Assembly (NCBI GenBank): GCA_009692005.1
Contig: SHZZ01000005.1
Span: 1 to 64,000 of the forward strand
Length of the DNA: 64,000 nt
Origin: Gemmataceae bacterium
GTDB lineage: Bacteria; Planctomycetota; Planctomycetia; Gemmatales; Gemmataceae
Direction of reading: 5' to 3'
Below, in pieces: positions 43,890 to 53,344 of the stretch (position 1 is the stretch's first letter; each line of letters opens with the position of its first letter). The notes below the pieces were generated by a model, which searched no databases, had not been told where the DNA came from, and saw only the letters and a program-made list of their open reading frames with translations. Position numbers and translations under genes: made by a program.

Positions 43890-45605
43890 TTAGCAGGCTT
43901 CCGCCCGCAAGCTGGAACCGTCCAGCACGCGGTAACTGTATCCTTGTTCGGTCAAAAACATTTGACGCCGGTGGGCAAAGTCTTGTTCCTTGGTGTCGCG
44001 GGTGACCAGGGAGAAAAAGTGCGCGATCTCGCCAGAGGGTTTTGGGCGCAAGATTCTACCCAGCCGTTGAGCCTCTTCCTGCCGCGAACCAAAGGTGCCC
44101 GACACCTGGATCAGCAAATTGGCATCCGGAAGGTCGAGGGCAAAATTCCCCACCTTGGACAGGATTAACTGGCTGATCTTCCCCTGACGGAACTTACCGT
44201 ATAATTCTTCGCGCTCCTCGCTTTTCGTCTGCCCAGTGATCAGGGGAATGTTGAACCGTTTTTTCAACTGGCGCAACTGTTTCAAATACTGGCCAATGAT
44301 CAGGACTTTGTTCCCCTGATACTGGCCGAGCAAGCGCTCGATGACTTCTTCCTTGGCCGGGTTCTCGCTGGCCAGGCGGTGCTTGTGCCTGAGTTCCGCG
44401 ACCGCGTATTCCAGGCGCAAGGGGTCGGGCAACGCCACGCGGATCTCGGTGCAGGTGGCCTCGGCAATCCAGCCTTTGGTTTCCAGTTCACGCCAGGGAA
44501 CATCGTACTTTTTCGGGCCAATCAGGCTGAAGACATCCCCCTCGCAGCCGTCTTCGCGGACGAGGGTGGCGGTCATTCCGAGTCGGCGGCGAGCCTGAAT
44601 TTGCGCGGTCACGCGGAAAACCGGGGCCGGCAGCAAATGCACCTCGTCGTAAATGATCAGGCCCCAATCGCGCCCGTCGAATATTTTGAAGTGGGGAAAT
44701 TCCTCGGACTTTTCCGGCCGGTAGGTGAGGATCTGGTAGGTGGCGATGGTGACCGGGGAGATCTGCTTGATTTCACCAGTGTATTCACCGATCTGATCGC
44801 CAGTCAAGTTGGTTTTGTCGAGGAGTTCCCGATGCCATTGCTTCACGGCGGTGATGCCGGTGGAAAGGATGAGGGTGTTTTTCTTCAGGAGAGACATGGC
44901 GACGATGCCGACAATGGTTTTCCCGGCGCCGCAGGGGAGAACAATAACGCCGCTGCCACCGCGCACATCGCCGCCGGCGTGAAAGACTTCGCAAGCTTCC
45001 TGCTGGTAGTCGCGGATATTAAAGGGCGCCCCGCTTAAGCAAACTTTTCTCAAACTGATTTCCAGCCCGGCGCCTTCGGTGTACCCAGCCAGGTCTTCCG
45101 CAGGATAACCCACCTGCACCAGCGCTTGCTTTAACATGCCACGGAAGGCCGGGTCAATCAAATAGGTGGAGGCGTTGAGGCGGTTTTTTAGATATTCCCG
45201 AAGCTTGGGCTGGCGAGACAACTCTTCCATCAAGGGAAGGTCTTTACAAACCAGGCGCAACGGTTTCACCTGATCGACCACCTCTTCGTCAAGGCATTTT
45301 TCCAAACGCACGCGCCCATAGCGCAATACGGTTTCCTCAATGTCGGTGGGCAGGTTGACCGGCAAGGGAAACTTGGAATAGGTTTTCAGCGTCTCAATCA
45401 TCGAGAGGGCGGAAATCCCGGCGGCCGCCGCATTCCACAGCGATAAATTGCTCAGGCGGTAGGTGTGAATGTGCTCGGGGCTTTTTTCCAACTCGGCGAA
45501 GGGGGCCAAGGCATTTCTGGCCTCGGCATATTTGGGGTTGTCCACCTCCACCAGGATAGAACGATCCCCCTGGACGATAAGTGGATTGGCAGGATCATAA
45601 TTCAT
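43890..45605 (-). CDS. xpb: DNA helicase of the XPB/ERCC3 type
   Basis: 571 aa SF2 helicase from ATG 45605 (an upstream in-frame start at 45728 is possible). Walker A LPCGAGKTIVGI, motif II IIYDEVHLLPAP, motif III LGMTATLVREDG, later ILRPKPSG (motif VI, QRLGRILR). A helicase-N-terminal region with YGRVRLEKCLDEE precedes the ATPase. Bacterial XPB proteins (Mycobacterium and others) act in DNA unwinding linked to repair. This gene starts the three-gene minus-strand operon. Divergent from the DJ-1-like gene. Confidence 0.93.
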   Translation of the reverse strand: MNYDPANPLIVQGDRSILVEVDNPKYAEARNALAPFAELEKSPEHIHTYRLSNLSLWNAAAAGISALSMIETLKTYSKFPLPVNLPTDIEETVLRYGRVRLEKCLDEEVVDQVKPLRLVCKDLPLMEELSRQPKLREYLKNRLNASTYLIDPAFRGMLKQALVQVGYPAEDLAGYTEGAGLEISLRKVCLSGAPFNIRDYQQEACEVFHAGGDVRGGSGVIVLPCGAGKTIVGIVAMSLLKKNTLILSTGITAVKQWHRELLDKTNLTGDQIGEYTGEIKQISPVTIATYQILTYRPEKSEEFPHFKIFDGRDWGLIIYDEVHLLPAPVFRVTAQIQARRRLGMTATLVREDGCEGDVFSLIGPKKYDVPWRELETKGWIAEATCTEIRVALPDPLRLEYAVAELRHKHRLASENPAKEEVIERLLGQYQGNKVLIIGQYLKQLRQLKKRFNIPLITGQTKSEEREELYGKFRQGKISQLILSKVGNFALDLPDANLLIQVSGTFGSRQEEAQRLGRILRPKPSGEIAHFFSLVTRDTKEQDFAHRRQMFLTEQGYSYRVLDGSSLRAEAC

Positions 45606-45917
45606 TCGCGACAATCCCCGTGTATTGCGGGCCGGGCCCAGGGGCCATTTTTCCAAGACCCCGCAGTTTAGTGGTTTATAGGGAGTGAAAGCAAGGTAAA
45701 CAACCGGGTTTTCATACCCCTGTAACAAATGCGGGAATTACCCATTTTCTCAACCGGTTCCCACAATCCCTTGCTTTATTTAGTCTTTTGGGAATAAACC
45801 GGCTTTCTGGAGAAGGGATTGTCCAAATGGTCAAAATTCTTTTTCCCAGAAAATGCCATTCTCGGGTTTCAGGGATATAATTCATGTATCTCGATCCTTT
45901 CTGCCGCGGAAAATCTC
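45606..45917. other. Divergent intergenic region, XPB and DJ-1-like
   Basis: 312 bases holding the promoters for both directions. A perfect TATAAT at 45876-45881 lies 37 bases before the DJ-1-like ATG without a good -35. No RNA gene or hairpin terminator was found. Confidence 0.5.
45876..45881 (+). promoter_or_regulatory. Possible -10 box for DJ-1-like gene
   Basis: Consensus TATAAT 37 bases upstream of ATG 45918. The -35 position (45853-45858) reads ATGCCA, which is weak, so this is a tentative call. Confidence 0.3.
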
Positions 45918-46427
45918 ATGAACGCGTTAATCCTGGCTGCCAATGGTTTTGAGGATTTGGAACTGTTCTATCCCTGGTTCCGCCTGCGGGAGGAAGGGTT
46001 CGAGGTCCATGTGGCTGGGGCCAACTTGGAACCGTTGACCGGAGCGCATGGGTACAAAGTTCACCCGGACTTATCCGTGGAAGAAATCAATGAGCCGGCC
46101 TGGGATTTGTTGATCATCCCAGGCGGAACCGGAATCGACGCCTTGGCGGAAAACCCTACCGCACTGACTCTGGTGAGAACTTTCTTGAAAGATGAAAGAC
46201 GGGTGGTGGCGCTGGGAAAAGGCGTACAGCTTTTGGCGCGAGCGGGAATGGTGGCCAAAAGGCGAATTGCCTGCACGCAATCGCTGGTGGGGGAAATGAC
46301 CAAGGCCGGCGCCCGGGCCAAAATCGACACCGTCATCTTCGATGGCAATCTCATCACATGCCAGGGCCCGGCATGGCTGCCCGAACTGACTTCACAACTC
46401 CTCGCCTCCTTCGGCCTGAAGGCCTGA
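45918..46427 (+). CDS. DJ-1/PfpI family protein lacking the catalytic Cys
   Basis: 169 aa from ATG 45918 (longer frame from 45819 exists but lacks support). Class I glutamine amidotransferase-like fold: ALILAANGFEDLEL (with the family Glu12), WDLLIIPGGTG, VVALGKGVQLLARAGMV. In the position where the family has the nucleophile (usually ICHG) the sequence is LGKG, so Cys is Gly100 and the following His is Lys101. The fold is otherwise complete, so catalysis by the known mechanism is excluded. A chaperone or binding role remains open. Confidence 0.85.
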   Translation: MNALILAANGFEDLELFYPWFRLREEGFEVHVAGANLEPLTGAHGYKVHPDLSVEEINEPAWDLLIIPGGTGIDALAENPTALTLVRTFLKDERRVVALGKGVQLLARAGMVAKRRIACTQSLVGEMTKAGARAKIDTVIFDGNLITCQGPAWLPELTSQLLASFGLKA

Positions 46428-46595
46428 GGGTTTTTCCTCTTCACTGGATAATTCCACTCGCCATTTGCCGACCGGTTGCAGCGGGGTGATGCTTGCTAGT
46501 CCAATTTACCCCCTTGGCTTGCTTTTGCCACGAGCTATTAACGCATCGCTTTGCTTAAAAGACTAACTCCAATTTGCGCCAGGGTAATTGCTGAA

Positions 46596-48110
46596 CTATT
46601 GCAAGATTTTTTCCAGCACGACTTGATCGCCATCAGGCCACCCTTTCACTTTTTCTTGCTCTTTCCAGAACTTGCGGTAAATCAGCTTCAACTTTACCTG
46701 CTTGGTTCCCTGGGGAAATTCCCATTCCAAAGCCTGGGGTTTACCAGGCTCGAGCCGGGTATCTTTCACCGTTGGCCCCACGGTCCAAAAAGGAAGCGGC
46801 CCTTCCACCCCTTTCACCTGAAGCACTTTGGCGAAAAGAAAACCCGGATGGCCATGCCATTCCTGGCCTGCGTGAACCGGCAGCAAGGGGCCGCGCACCG
46901 AGGAGATCTTTTTCCCCAAAGCATCTTGCGCTTCAACCAAGAGGACCAAGTGCCGATCAATAAATCCTGTTGGCACGCGATGCCCCACGCCTGTAGCTGT
47001 CAGGTGGGCATGGATTCGCACGGCGCCCTCCACGGTTTCACGGGAAACATCCATGCGCAAACTAAGCCGCAGCATGGCCAAGATGCCACCTGGCAAAAGT
47101 TGGTGAGAAGAAATCGCATCAGGCCTGCGGTTGATTCCTCCGTGGCCGGGGGCAAAGTTGATTTCTCCCGCTGGCGCCATGTGGCACTGCTGGCAGGATT
47201 TCCCTTCCTTTGCCGCCGGGCTTTCTTTCCATTCCGACCAGGTGGTGTACACCGGCACGCCAAAAAGGGTTCCTTCATGGCAGGCGGCGCAATAAAGGCT
47301 TTCCTTGAATACCGGAGCGAAGGAATTGTCGTCGCGTGAGGCATCGCGAATTGGCCCGAAAAAGACCTGATCAACGCCAGGCCGCTGGATTTGAAAAAAA
47401 TCCCGGCCATGGGTCAGCCCTGCATCCTGCTTGCGAACACCAGAGATCTTGTGGCAGAAATCACAATGCACTCCCAGGCCATCCACCCCTCTCGCCAGGG
47501 TTGGATCCTCCAGGGCGGGGTCTTTTTCCTTGACCCCGGGGGCATGGCACGCAGCGCACACACCCTTACCTTCGGGATATTCGTGTGACAAGCTCCACCC
47601 TGCAGGTTTGCCTCCCGCCCCTTCCCTGGCTTTGAACATCTCCTTGAAACCTCGAGAACTCGCCGAGTGCGAATGCCCGCTTCTTTCCCAATCCTCGACA
47701 ATCTTTTCGTGGCATTGAAAGCAATTCCCCTCCCCTTCCCGGGGGTGGACCCAGGAATAATCCAGGTTGTCTTGGGTGGGAACAGAGCGCATATTGATGC
47801 GAAGAAACTCACGGGTGACTTGACTATTGGCGATGAAAAAGCCCGGTTTGGCAATCGAAAGTGGTTCCCCTTCCCTGGCATTTTTCAGAAGGAACTCCCC
47901 TTTGGGGTCCGACACGACCTGCAAACCCTTGCCTTGAATGAGGACTTGGGCATTCTCCACCGGTCCGCCTGGAGATTGGACCACTCCGCGGTATTCCGCA
48001 CTTTCCTTCGGTTTCGTCAGCTTTGGTAAAAAAAGCAAAAGTGTCAACAATCCAGCCAGAACCAGGACCAGCTTTTTTGAATGTGGAAAGCTTTCCCAGG
48101 CGCGGAACAT
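46596..48110 (-). CDS. Pentaheme cytochrome c with N-terminal beta-sandwich
   Basis: 504 aa. N-terminal membrane anchor (VLVLAGLLTLLLFLPK), then a carboxypeptidase-regulatory-like domain (SAEYRGVVQSPGGPVENAQV, about residues 37-110). Five CXXCH haem sites follow at 130-134, 185-189, 216-220, 274-278 and 306-310 (CFQCH, CAACH, CDFCH, CAACH, CQQCH), the spacing of cytochrome c554/hydroxylamine-oxidoreductase-like proteins. The C-terminal 180 residues are beta-rich with VGHRVPTGFIDRHLVL. Likely periplasmic electron carrier or oxidoreductase. It begins 2 bases after pyrF, so it is in the same operon. Confidence 0.88.
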   Translation of the reverse strand: MFRAWESFPHSKKLVLVLAGLLTLLLFLPKLTKPKESAEYRGVVQSPGGPVENAQVLIQGKGLQVVSDPKGEFLLKNAREGEPLSIAKPGFFIANSQVTREFLRINMRSVPTQDNLDYSWVHPREGEGNCFQCHEKIVEDWERSGHSHSASSRGFKEMFKAREGAGGKPAGWSLSHEYPEGKGVCAACHAPGVKEKDPALEDPTLARGVDGLGVHCDFCHKISGVRKQDAGLTHGRDFFQIQRPGVDQVFFGPIRDASRDDNSFAPVFKESLYCAACHEGTLFGVPVYTTWSEWKESPAAKEGKSCQQCHMAPAGEINFAPGHGGINRRPDAISSHQLLPGGILAMLRLSLRMDVSRETVEGAVRIHAHLTATGVGHRVPTGFIDRHLVLLVEAQDALGKKISSVRGPLLPVHAGQEWHGHPGFLFAKVLQVKGVEGPLPFWTVGPTVKDTRLEPGKPQALEWEFPQGTKQVKLKLIYRKFWKEQEKVKGWPDGDQVVLEKILQ

Positions 48111-48112
48111 AC

Positions 48113-49018
48113 TTATTGTCCCTTGAGCAAACTCCCCAACTGGCTGGCCGCGGACCGGGCCGCTTCAACCACCGCCTGCTTCCAGTTAACATCCTCAGGC
48201 TTGGTGGGAAAGAGAATTCCCCTGGAGCTGTTGACGATGGCGCCAAGTCCATCGGCGCGGAAAGCCGGGCGGACTTCCTCAACTCCACCGCCCTGGGCGC
48301 CAAACCCCGGCACGAGAAACCAAACATGAGGAAACGCCTGCCGCAGTTCAGCCGCTTCGCTGGGATAAGTTGCGCCGACCACCATGCCGGCGTCTCCCAG
48401 CCCGCAGGCGCCGATGTGCCCCTCGTTCCATTTGGCCACCGCCTCGGCCACGCGGAAATAAAGCGGCTTGCCGGAACAATCGAGATCCTGGAACAAGCGG
48501 GCGCCTGGGTTGCTGGTGCGCACCAAGAGGAAGATGCCGCCGTCGGCTTTTCTGGCGGAGTCCAGAAAGGGCTCGACAGCATCGGCGCCGAGGTAGGGGT
48601 TGATGGTCATGGCATCCGCCGGCCAGGCTGCATATTTTTTTCCATCAAGCTCGCGGCCAAAAACGGCTTCCGCGTAGGCCTGCCCCGTGCTGGCAATGTC
48701 GTTGCGTTTGTTATCTAAAATGGTAATCAATCCAAGGGCCCTGGCATGACCCAGCAGCGACTGAAGAACTTTCATACCCTCCGGGCCGCAATTCTCGAAA
48801 AAAGCGCTTTGCGGTTTCACCACCCCGACGAATGGAACGACTAGTTCAAGCGCTTCCTGACAAAATTCGCCGTAGGCCGCCGCTTCACCTTCAGGCGTTC
48901 GCGGCCCATGTTTTTTCCTGATCGCCAGGGGAATATTTTCCCAGCGGGGGTCGAGCCCCACGCACAACGGGGCGCCCTTTTTCCGAATCGTTTCTGCCAG
49001 GCGGTCGGAGAAATTCAT
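48113..49018 (-). CDS. pyrF: Orotidine 5'-phosphate decarboxylase (type 2)
   Basis: 301 aa, the longer type 2 form. Decarboxylates OMP to UMP. Motifs: LCVGLDPRWENIP, VGVVKPQSAFFE, ITILDNKRNDIASTGQAYAEA (catalytic Lys/Asp), MTINPYLGADAVEPFLD, and FLVPGFGAQGG (phosphate site). Start ATG 49018 is chosen with AAGG upstream; an earlier in-frame start would overlap the epimerase gene. Middle gene of the minus-strand epimerase-pyrF-cytochrome operon. Confidence 0.96.
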   Translation of the reverse strand: MNFSDRLAETIRKKGAPLCVGLDPRWENIPLAIRKKHGPRTPEGEAAAYGEFCQEALELVVPFVGVVKPQSAFFENCGPEGMKVLQSLLGHARALGLITILDNKRNDIASTGQAYAEAVFGRELDGKKYAAWPADAMTINPYLGADAVEPFLDSARKADGGIFLLVRTSNPGARLFQDLDCSGKPLYFRVAEAVAKWNEGHIGACGLGDAGMVVGATYPSEAAELRQAFPHVWFLVPGFGAQGGGVEEVRPAFRADGLGAIVNSSRGILFPTKPEDVNWKQAVVEAARSAASQLGSLLKGQ

Positions 49019-49022
49019 GCGC

Positions 49023-50030
49023 TTACCTTGCCAGCGGCCCGGGTCGTTTGCCCTGGCCAAAAAACCAATTGAGTGTGGTCTGGAGCGCGGCGCTCAAAGT
49101 AGTGGTCGGCTGCCAGCCGATTTCTTTTTTGGCCCTCTCGATGCTGAAGCGGGTGCTGCGAAGCATGAGTCCAACGGTATAGCGGGTTAAATTGGGAGGG
49201 CGATTCAGCAGCAGACATTTGCCTGCAAGTTCGGAGAAAAAACCGGCCATGTAGGCCGCCCAAATGGAATACTTTTTCTTCACCGTGGGAAAGCCGAGTT
49301 CACCCGCCACCAGCGCCAGAAACTCCTTTTGCGTCAATTCCCCGGGGTTGGTCAGGTTGTAGGTCCGGCCAGCAGCCTGGGGGCTTTGGCCGGCGCGAAC
49401 GACGCCATCGGCAATATCGCCTACGTAAAGTAGGTTTATTAAATTAGACCCGTCGCCCACCTGGGCGATTTTTTTGGAGGAAAAGGCGAAGAGCACCCTG
49501 GGAAGAGTGGTTCGATCACGGGGGCCGAAAAACCAAGTAGGTCGCAAGATGGCCACCTCGCCGGGGTGGCTTCGCGCCAATTCTTCGGTTTGAATTTTGG
49601 CGCGGATGTAGTGGTCCCAGCGCCACAGGTTTTGCCCCACCGGAGCATCCTCATTCTCCGGGAATTGAGCTTCCTTCGGATGGCCATACACGGTGATGGA
49701 GCTGACATGAACAATGCGGCGGACTTTGCTTTCCCTGGCCGCCGCCACCAAATATTTCACCGGGTGAACGATATTCTCAAGGAATTGCCTCCAGGGTCCC
49801 CATTCGCCGACCTTGGCGGCGGTGTGGTACACCGTGTCGCAATCTTTTAAAAACCGAGAATGGAAAGAGGGGTCAAGCAAACTGCCGCGGACAATTTCCA
49901 CCCCCAGCGATTCCAGGAAAGCCGTGTTGCTGCTTTCGCGAACCACCGCCCGCACCTGGCGTCCCTGGGAAACCAATTTTTCCACCACATGGCTTCCCAA
50001 GAGTCCCGTGGCGCCGGTCACGACATCCAA
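49023..50030 (-). CDS. NAD-dependent epimerase/dehydratase (3-beta-HSD-like)
   Basis: 335 aa extended SDR. Coenzyme site VVTGATGLLGSHVVEKL, catalytic YIRAK (YxxxK), and the family stretch ILRPTWFFGPRDRT. The C-terminal region resembles 3-beta-hydroxysteroid dehydrogenase/isomerase-like proteins. Frame begins with TTG at 50030, with GGGGAG about 8 bases upstream; no better ATG is seen. First gene of its operon. Substrate is unknown: sugar nucleotide, sterol or lipid are all possible. Confidence 0.87.
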   Translation of the reverse strand: MDVVTGATGLLGSHVVEKLVSQGRQVRAVVRESSNTAFLESLGVEIVRGSLLDPSFHSRFLKDCDTVYHTAAKVGEWGPWRQFLENIVHPVKYLVAAARESKVRRIVHVSSITVYGHPKEAQFPENEDAPVGQNLWRWDHYIRAKIQTEELARSHPGEVAILRPTWFFGPRDRTTLPRVLFAFSSKKIAQVGDGSNLINLLYVGDIADGVVRAGQSPQAAGRTYNLTNPGELTQKEFLALVAGELGFPTVKKKYSIWAAYMAGFFSELAGKCLLLNRPPNLTRYTVGLMLRSTRFSIERAKKEIGWQPTTTLSAALQTTLNWFFGQGKRPGPLAR

Positions 50031-50259
50031 CTTCAGTTCTCCCCTGGGGCTGGTTTACCTTGGGTCAAACGGCAGGCAGTTCCTCTTCATCATAAGGATA
50101 TTCCGGATTTATGGATTGCAAGGAAGAGGTGGATTGCATGGACTTTCGCAGGAGCACCAGGGGGAATTGCCGACAGAGGGCAGGATTGAAGGTGAAGGAA
50201 GGGTGGGTTCAGATTATTTTGGAGGAATAGGGTTACTTTCAAAGGAGCAAACCGAGGCG

Positions 50260-51066
50260 ATGAATAGGGAAATGAAAAACCGCCGTTGGCTTATCACCGG
50301 CGCTTCGAGTGGGATCGGGAGGGAATTGGCGCGACTGGCTGCAAGGGAAGGCGCGCGCCTGGCCTTGGTGGCCCGCTCCGTTGAGGACTTGCAATCCCTG
50401 GAAAGTGAACTCCGCGGCCAAGGGGCGGATGCCAGGGCCTTTCCCACCGACATCACCAGCGAGGAACAGCGACACAACCTTTTTCGCCAGGTGAAGGAGC
50501 ATTTTGGCGAACTCGACATCCTGGTGAATAATGCCGGCAGCGGAGCCTGGAACCACTTTGTCGATGGGACCGAGAAATTGGCCCGGGACATCATGGAAGT
50601 AAACTTTTTCGCCCCGGCGGAAATGATCCGCCAGGCAATTCCTCTTTTGGAACTGGGGCAGCAACCGGCCATTGTCAACATCGCCTCCATGACAGGCCGA
50701 CGGGCCATGCCCTCCTGGCCGGAGTACTCCGCCAGCAAACACGCCCTGGTAGGGCTCACCGAGGCGCTGCGGGGAGAGATGGTCCGCTTTGGCATCGATG
50801 TCTTGCTGATCCTTCCGGGGTTAACCCGCACGCCGTTCTGGGACCGGTTATTAAAAAAAACAGGCCGGGCCAACCTGCATGTAGAAAAAGTGATGGCTCC
50901 AGGGGAAGTGGCGGCAGCGGTACTGCACGCGATCCGGAAAAATCGCACCGAAACCGTCGTGGGCTGGGACGCCAAGTGGATGCTCAGGCTGCAAAAGTTC
51001 TTCCCGTCGCTTTTGAACCGGCTCTTGGCCAGGCGGGTAAAGAAACTCTATGCCAGCGGCCCGTGA
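50260..51066 (+). CDS. SDR-family NAD(P)-dependent oxidoreductase
   Basis: 268 aa classical short-chain dehydrogenase. Glycine motif LITGASSGIGRELARLA, NNAGSGAWNHF, catalytic Ser in NIASMTGR and YSASKHAL (Tyr/Lys). ATG 50260 or 50272 are both possible. The C-terminal end is basic and hydrophobic, which may be peripheral membrane association. Upstream gap is divergent with the epimerase gene. Substrate unknown. About 110 bases before asnB on the same strand. Confidence 0.9.
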   Translation: MNREMKNRRWLITGASSGIGRELARLAAREGARLALVARSVEDLQSLESELRGQGADARAFPTDITSEEQRHNLFRQVKEHFGELDILVNNAGSGAWNHFVDGTEKLARDIMEVNFFAPAEMIRQAIPLLELGQQPAIVNIASMTGRRAMPSWPEYSASKHALVGLTEALRGEMVRFGIDVLLILPGLTRTPFWDRLLKKTGRANLHVEKVMAPGEVAAAVLHAIRKNRTETVVGWDAKWMLRLQKFFPSLLNRLLARRVKKLYASGP

Positions 51067-51177
51067 GGGGTTTTTCCCGGGTCCGGGGCGGCGGCCGAGC
51101 CTCGGTAAGGCCGCAGAAAACCCGGCAATTCCCGGTAAAAATCCCTAGAATAAGTGATCCTGACAGGAGAAGACTTC

Positions 51178-53187
51178 ATGTGCGGTATTGCTGGCATCAT
51201 TGACCTTGCGGGCCAAAGAAGCCCCGAACCCGGCCGGTTGCGAAACATGGCGGCAGCCATTGTTCACCGCGGACCGGACGAGGATGGCTTTTTTGACACC
51301 CCAGGCCTGGCCTTCGCCAACCGCAGGTTGAGCATCGTCGGCCTGGCCGACGGGCGCCAGCCCATTTTCAATGAAGACCGTTCCATTGCCACCGTTTTCA
51401 ATGGCGAATTCTTCGACTACCCTTCTTTGAAACAGCAGTTGGAAGGCCGTGGCCACCGCTTTGCCACACATTGCGACACCGAACTCATCCCGCACCTTTA
51501 CGAAGATTATCAGGAAGGGATGCTGGACCATTTGGAAGGCCAGTTCGGCATTGCCATGTGGGACAGCAGAAGAAGGCGGGTGATTCTCGCCCGCGACCGT
51601 TTTGGCATCTGCCCCATGTACTACACCCGGGTGCGCTGGGACGGAACCGACTGGATGATATTCGGCTCGGAGATCAAGGCCATTCTGGCCTCCGGCATGG
51701 TGGAGGCAAAACCGGACCCGCTCGGGATCAACCACCTGTTCACCTTTATTGGCATGCCTGGCCCGCAGACTTGCTTCAAAGGCATCCGCGCTTTGGAGCC
51801 GGGGCACTTTCTCGATATTCACCTGGGACAATCTCCGCGAGTAGAAGACAGGCTTTACTGGCGCATGGACTTTCCCACGCAGGGGGAGGAAGTTCGCGGC
51901 CCGGATTTGAAAACTTTGGTCGATGGCCTCGAGCATGAGTTGCTAACCTCGGTGGAAAAACGCCTCCGCGCTGATGTCCCGGTCGTTTCTTACCTGAGCG
52001 GCGGGGTTGACTCCAGCGTTGTGGTGGCCATGGCATCGCGGATACGCGGCAACCCAATACCTTCGTTCACTATTCGCATCAAGGCTCCCAAGCTCGATGA
52101 AACGGCTGAAGCCACCGTCGTTGCAAAACATATTGGCACCACCCCCATTGTGGTTGATGTCGGAGCGGAAGAAGTTCTCAACACCTACCCAACCCTGATA
52201 CGGGCGGCGGAAGCCCCGGTGGTGGACACTTCTTGCGCGGCGCTCCTTCTCCTGGCCAAGGAAGTCAACAAGCATGGATATAAAGTAGCGCTTACCGGCG
52301 AAGGGTCGGATGAATGGATGGCCGGTTACCCCTGGCACAAAGTCCACCGCGTGGCGAGTTGGTTCGACCAAATTCCTGGGCTAAAGGTCAGCCAGTGGAT
52401 GCGCCGATTCTTCATGTGGATTACCAGGTCGCCCAGGCACAACCAAGAACTGCAGAAAAGGGCCATCAGCGCCATCGGTGGTTACAACGGCTGGATGGAT
52501 TTTTACAACTTGTTCAGCCTGTCGAAATTGCGCCTCTTCAGCGCCGACATGCTCAGCCAAGTACGGGATCATTCTCCTTTTGAGGACATGAATTTCCCCA
52601 CGGAACAGATGAGGAAATGGCACCCGCTGAACCGCGAACTCTATATGAGCGGCCGTTGCCACCTGGCGGGACTTTTGATTAATGCCAAGGGCGACCGGGT
52701 GGCCATGAATTCCTCGGTGGAAACCCGCTATCCTTTCCTCGATGTCAATGTGTTCAATTACCTGGCCAAATTGCATCCGAAGTGGAAGTTCCGGGGGCTG
52801 AGAGACAAGTATATCCTCAGGCACCTGGCGGACCGCTATTTGCCTTCCAGCATTTCCTGGCGCAAGAAGGCGATGTTCCGCGCGCCTTTCGACAGTTTCC
52901 ACCTGGACAAAGTCCCACCCTTCGTCGACCAGTTGCTTAGCCAAGAATCGCTTTTGAAGACCGGGTATTTCGACGCGGCGCAGGTCAAGCATTGGCGGAC
53001 GGGGTTCAAAAAACTGCCCTCCTGGAGTTTGGCGCGAATATCGATTGAAATGGGGTTGGTGGGTGTGTTGGCCACACAACTCTGGCACCAGACTTACATC
53101 GATTCCAGCCTGGCAGACCTGCCCGCCTGGGATGGGGCAAATGGTTCACAAAAGGTTAATATTTTTCCGACTAAAGTGAACGCTTGA
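51178..53187 (+). CDS. asnB: Asparagine synthase (glutamine-hydrolysing)
   Basis: 669 aa. Starts MCGIAGII, so Cys2 is the glutaminase nucleophile after Met removal, and has AGGAGA about 8 bases upstream. Glutaminase part: AIVHRGPDEDGFF, ATVFNGEFFDY. Synthetase part: SYLSGGVDSSVVVAMAS (ATP pyrophosphatase loop), LTGEGSDEWMAGYPW, and SVETRYPFLDVNVF. Slightly long and of the type found in cell-surface or secondary-metabolite loci, where it may amidate something other than aspartate. Followed by an exporter, which makes that possibility worth checking. Confidence 0.93.
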   Translation: MCGIAGIIDLAGQRSPEPGRLRNMAAAIVHRGPDEDGFFDTPGLAFANRRLSIVGLADGRQPIFNEDRSIATVFNGEFFDYPSLKQQLEGRGHRFATHCDTELIPHLYEDYQEGMLDHLEGQFGIAMWDSRRRRVILARDRFGICPMYYTRVRWDGTDWMIFGSEIKAILASGMVEAKPDPLGINHLFTFIGMPGPQTCFKGIRALEPGHFLDIHLGQSPRVEDRLYWRMDFPTQGEEVRGPDLKTLVDGLEHELLTSVEKRLRADVPVVSYLSGGVDSSVVVAMASRIRGNPIPSFTIRIKAPKLDETAEATVVAKHIGTTPIVVDVGAEEVLNTYPTLIRAAEAPVVDTSCAALLLLAKEVNKHGYKVALTGEGSDEWMAGYPWHKVHRVASWFDQIPGLKVSQWMRRFFMWITRSPRHNQELQKRAISAIGGYNGWMDFYNLFSLSKLRLFSADMLSQVRDHSPFEDMNFPTEQMRKWHPLNRELYMSGRCHLAGLLINAKGDRVAMNSSVETRYPFLDVNVFNYLAKLHPKWKFRGLRDKYILRHLADRYLPSSISWRKKAMFRAPFDSFHLDKVPPFVDQLLSQESLLKTGYFDAAQVKHWRTGFKKLPSWSLARISIEMGLVGVLATQLWHQTYIDSSLADLPAWDGANGSQKVNIFPTKVNA

Positions 53188-53344
53188 ACATTGAACCAAT
53201 ATAATCACCCTGCCAGATTTTCTCGTGTATTCTTTGGGTTGCTTTGATTCAACCCTTATTATTTATTCCCTGCCCGACCTGAGAGGTTCTGTTTTCATCA
53301 ATTAATCCTTCCCTCAATTTTCGCAAACAGGTAACCTTTCTTTC

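Noticed and set aside
53200-53205. TATAAT upstream of the exporter permease
   Set aside because: No -35 at a sensible distance; about 140 bases from the start. Too weak to report as a promoter.
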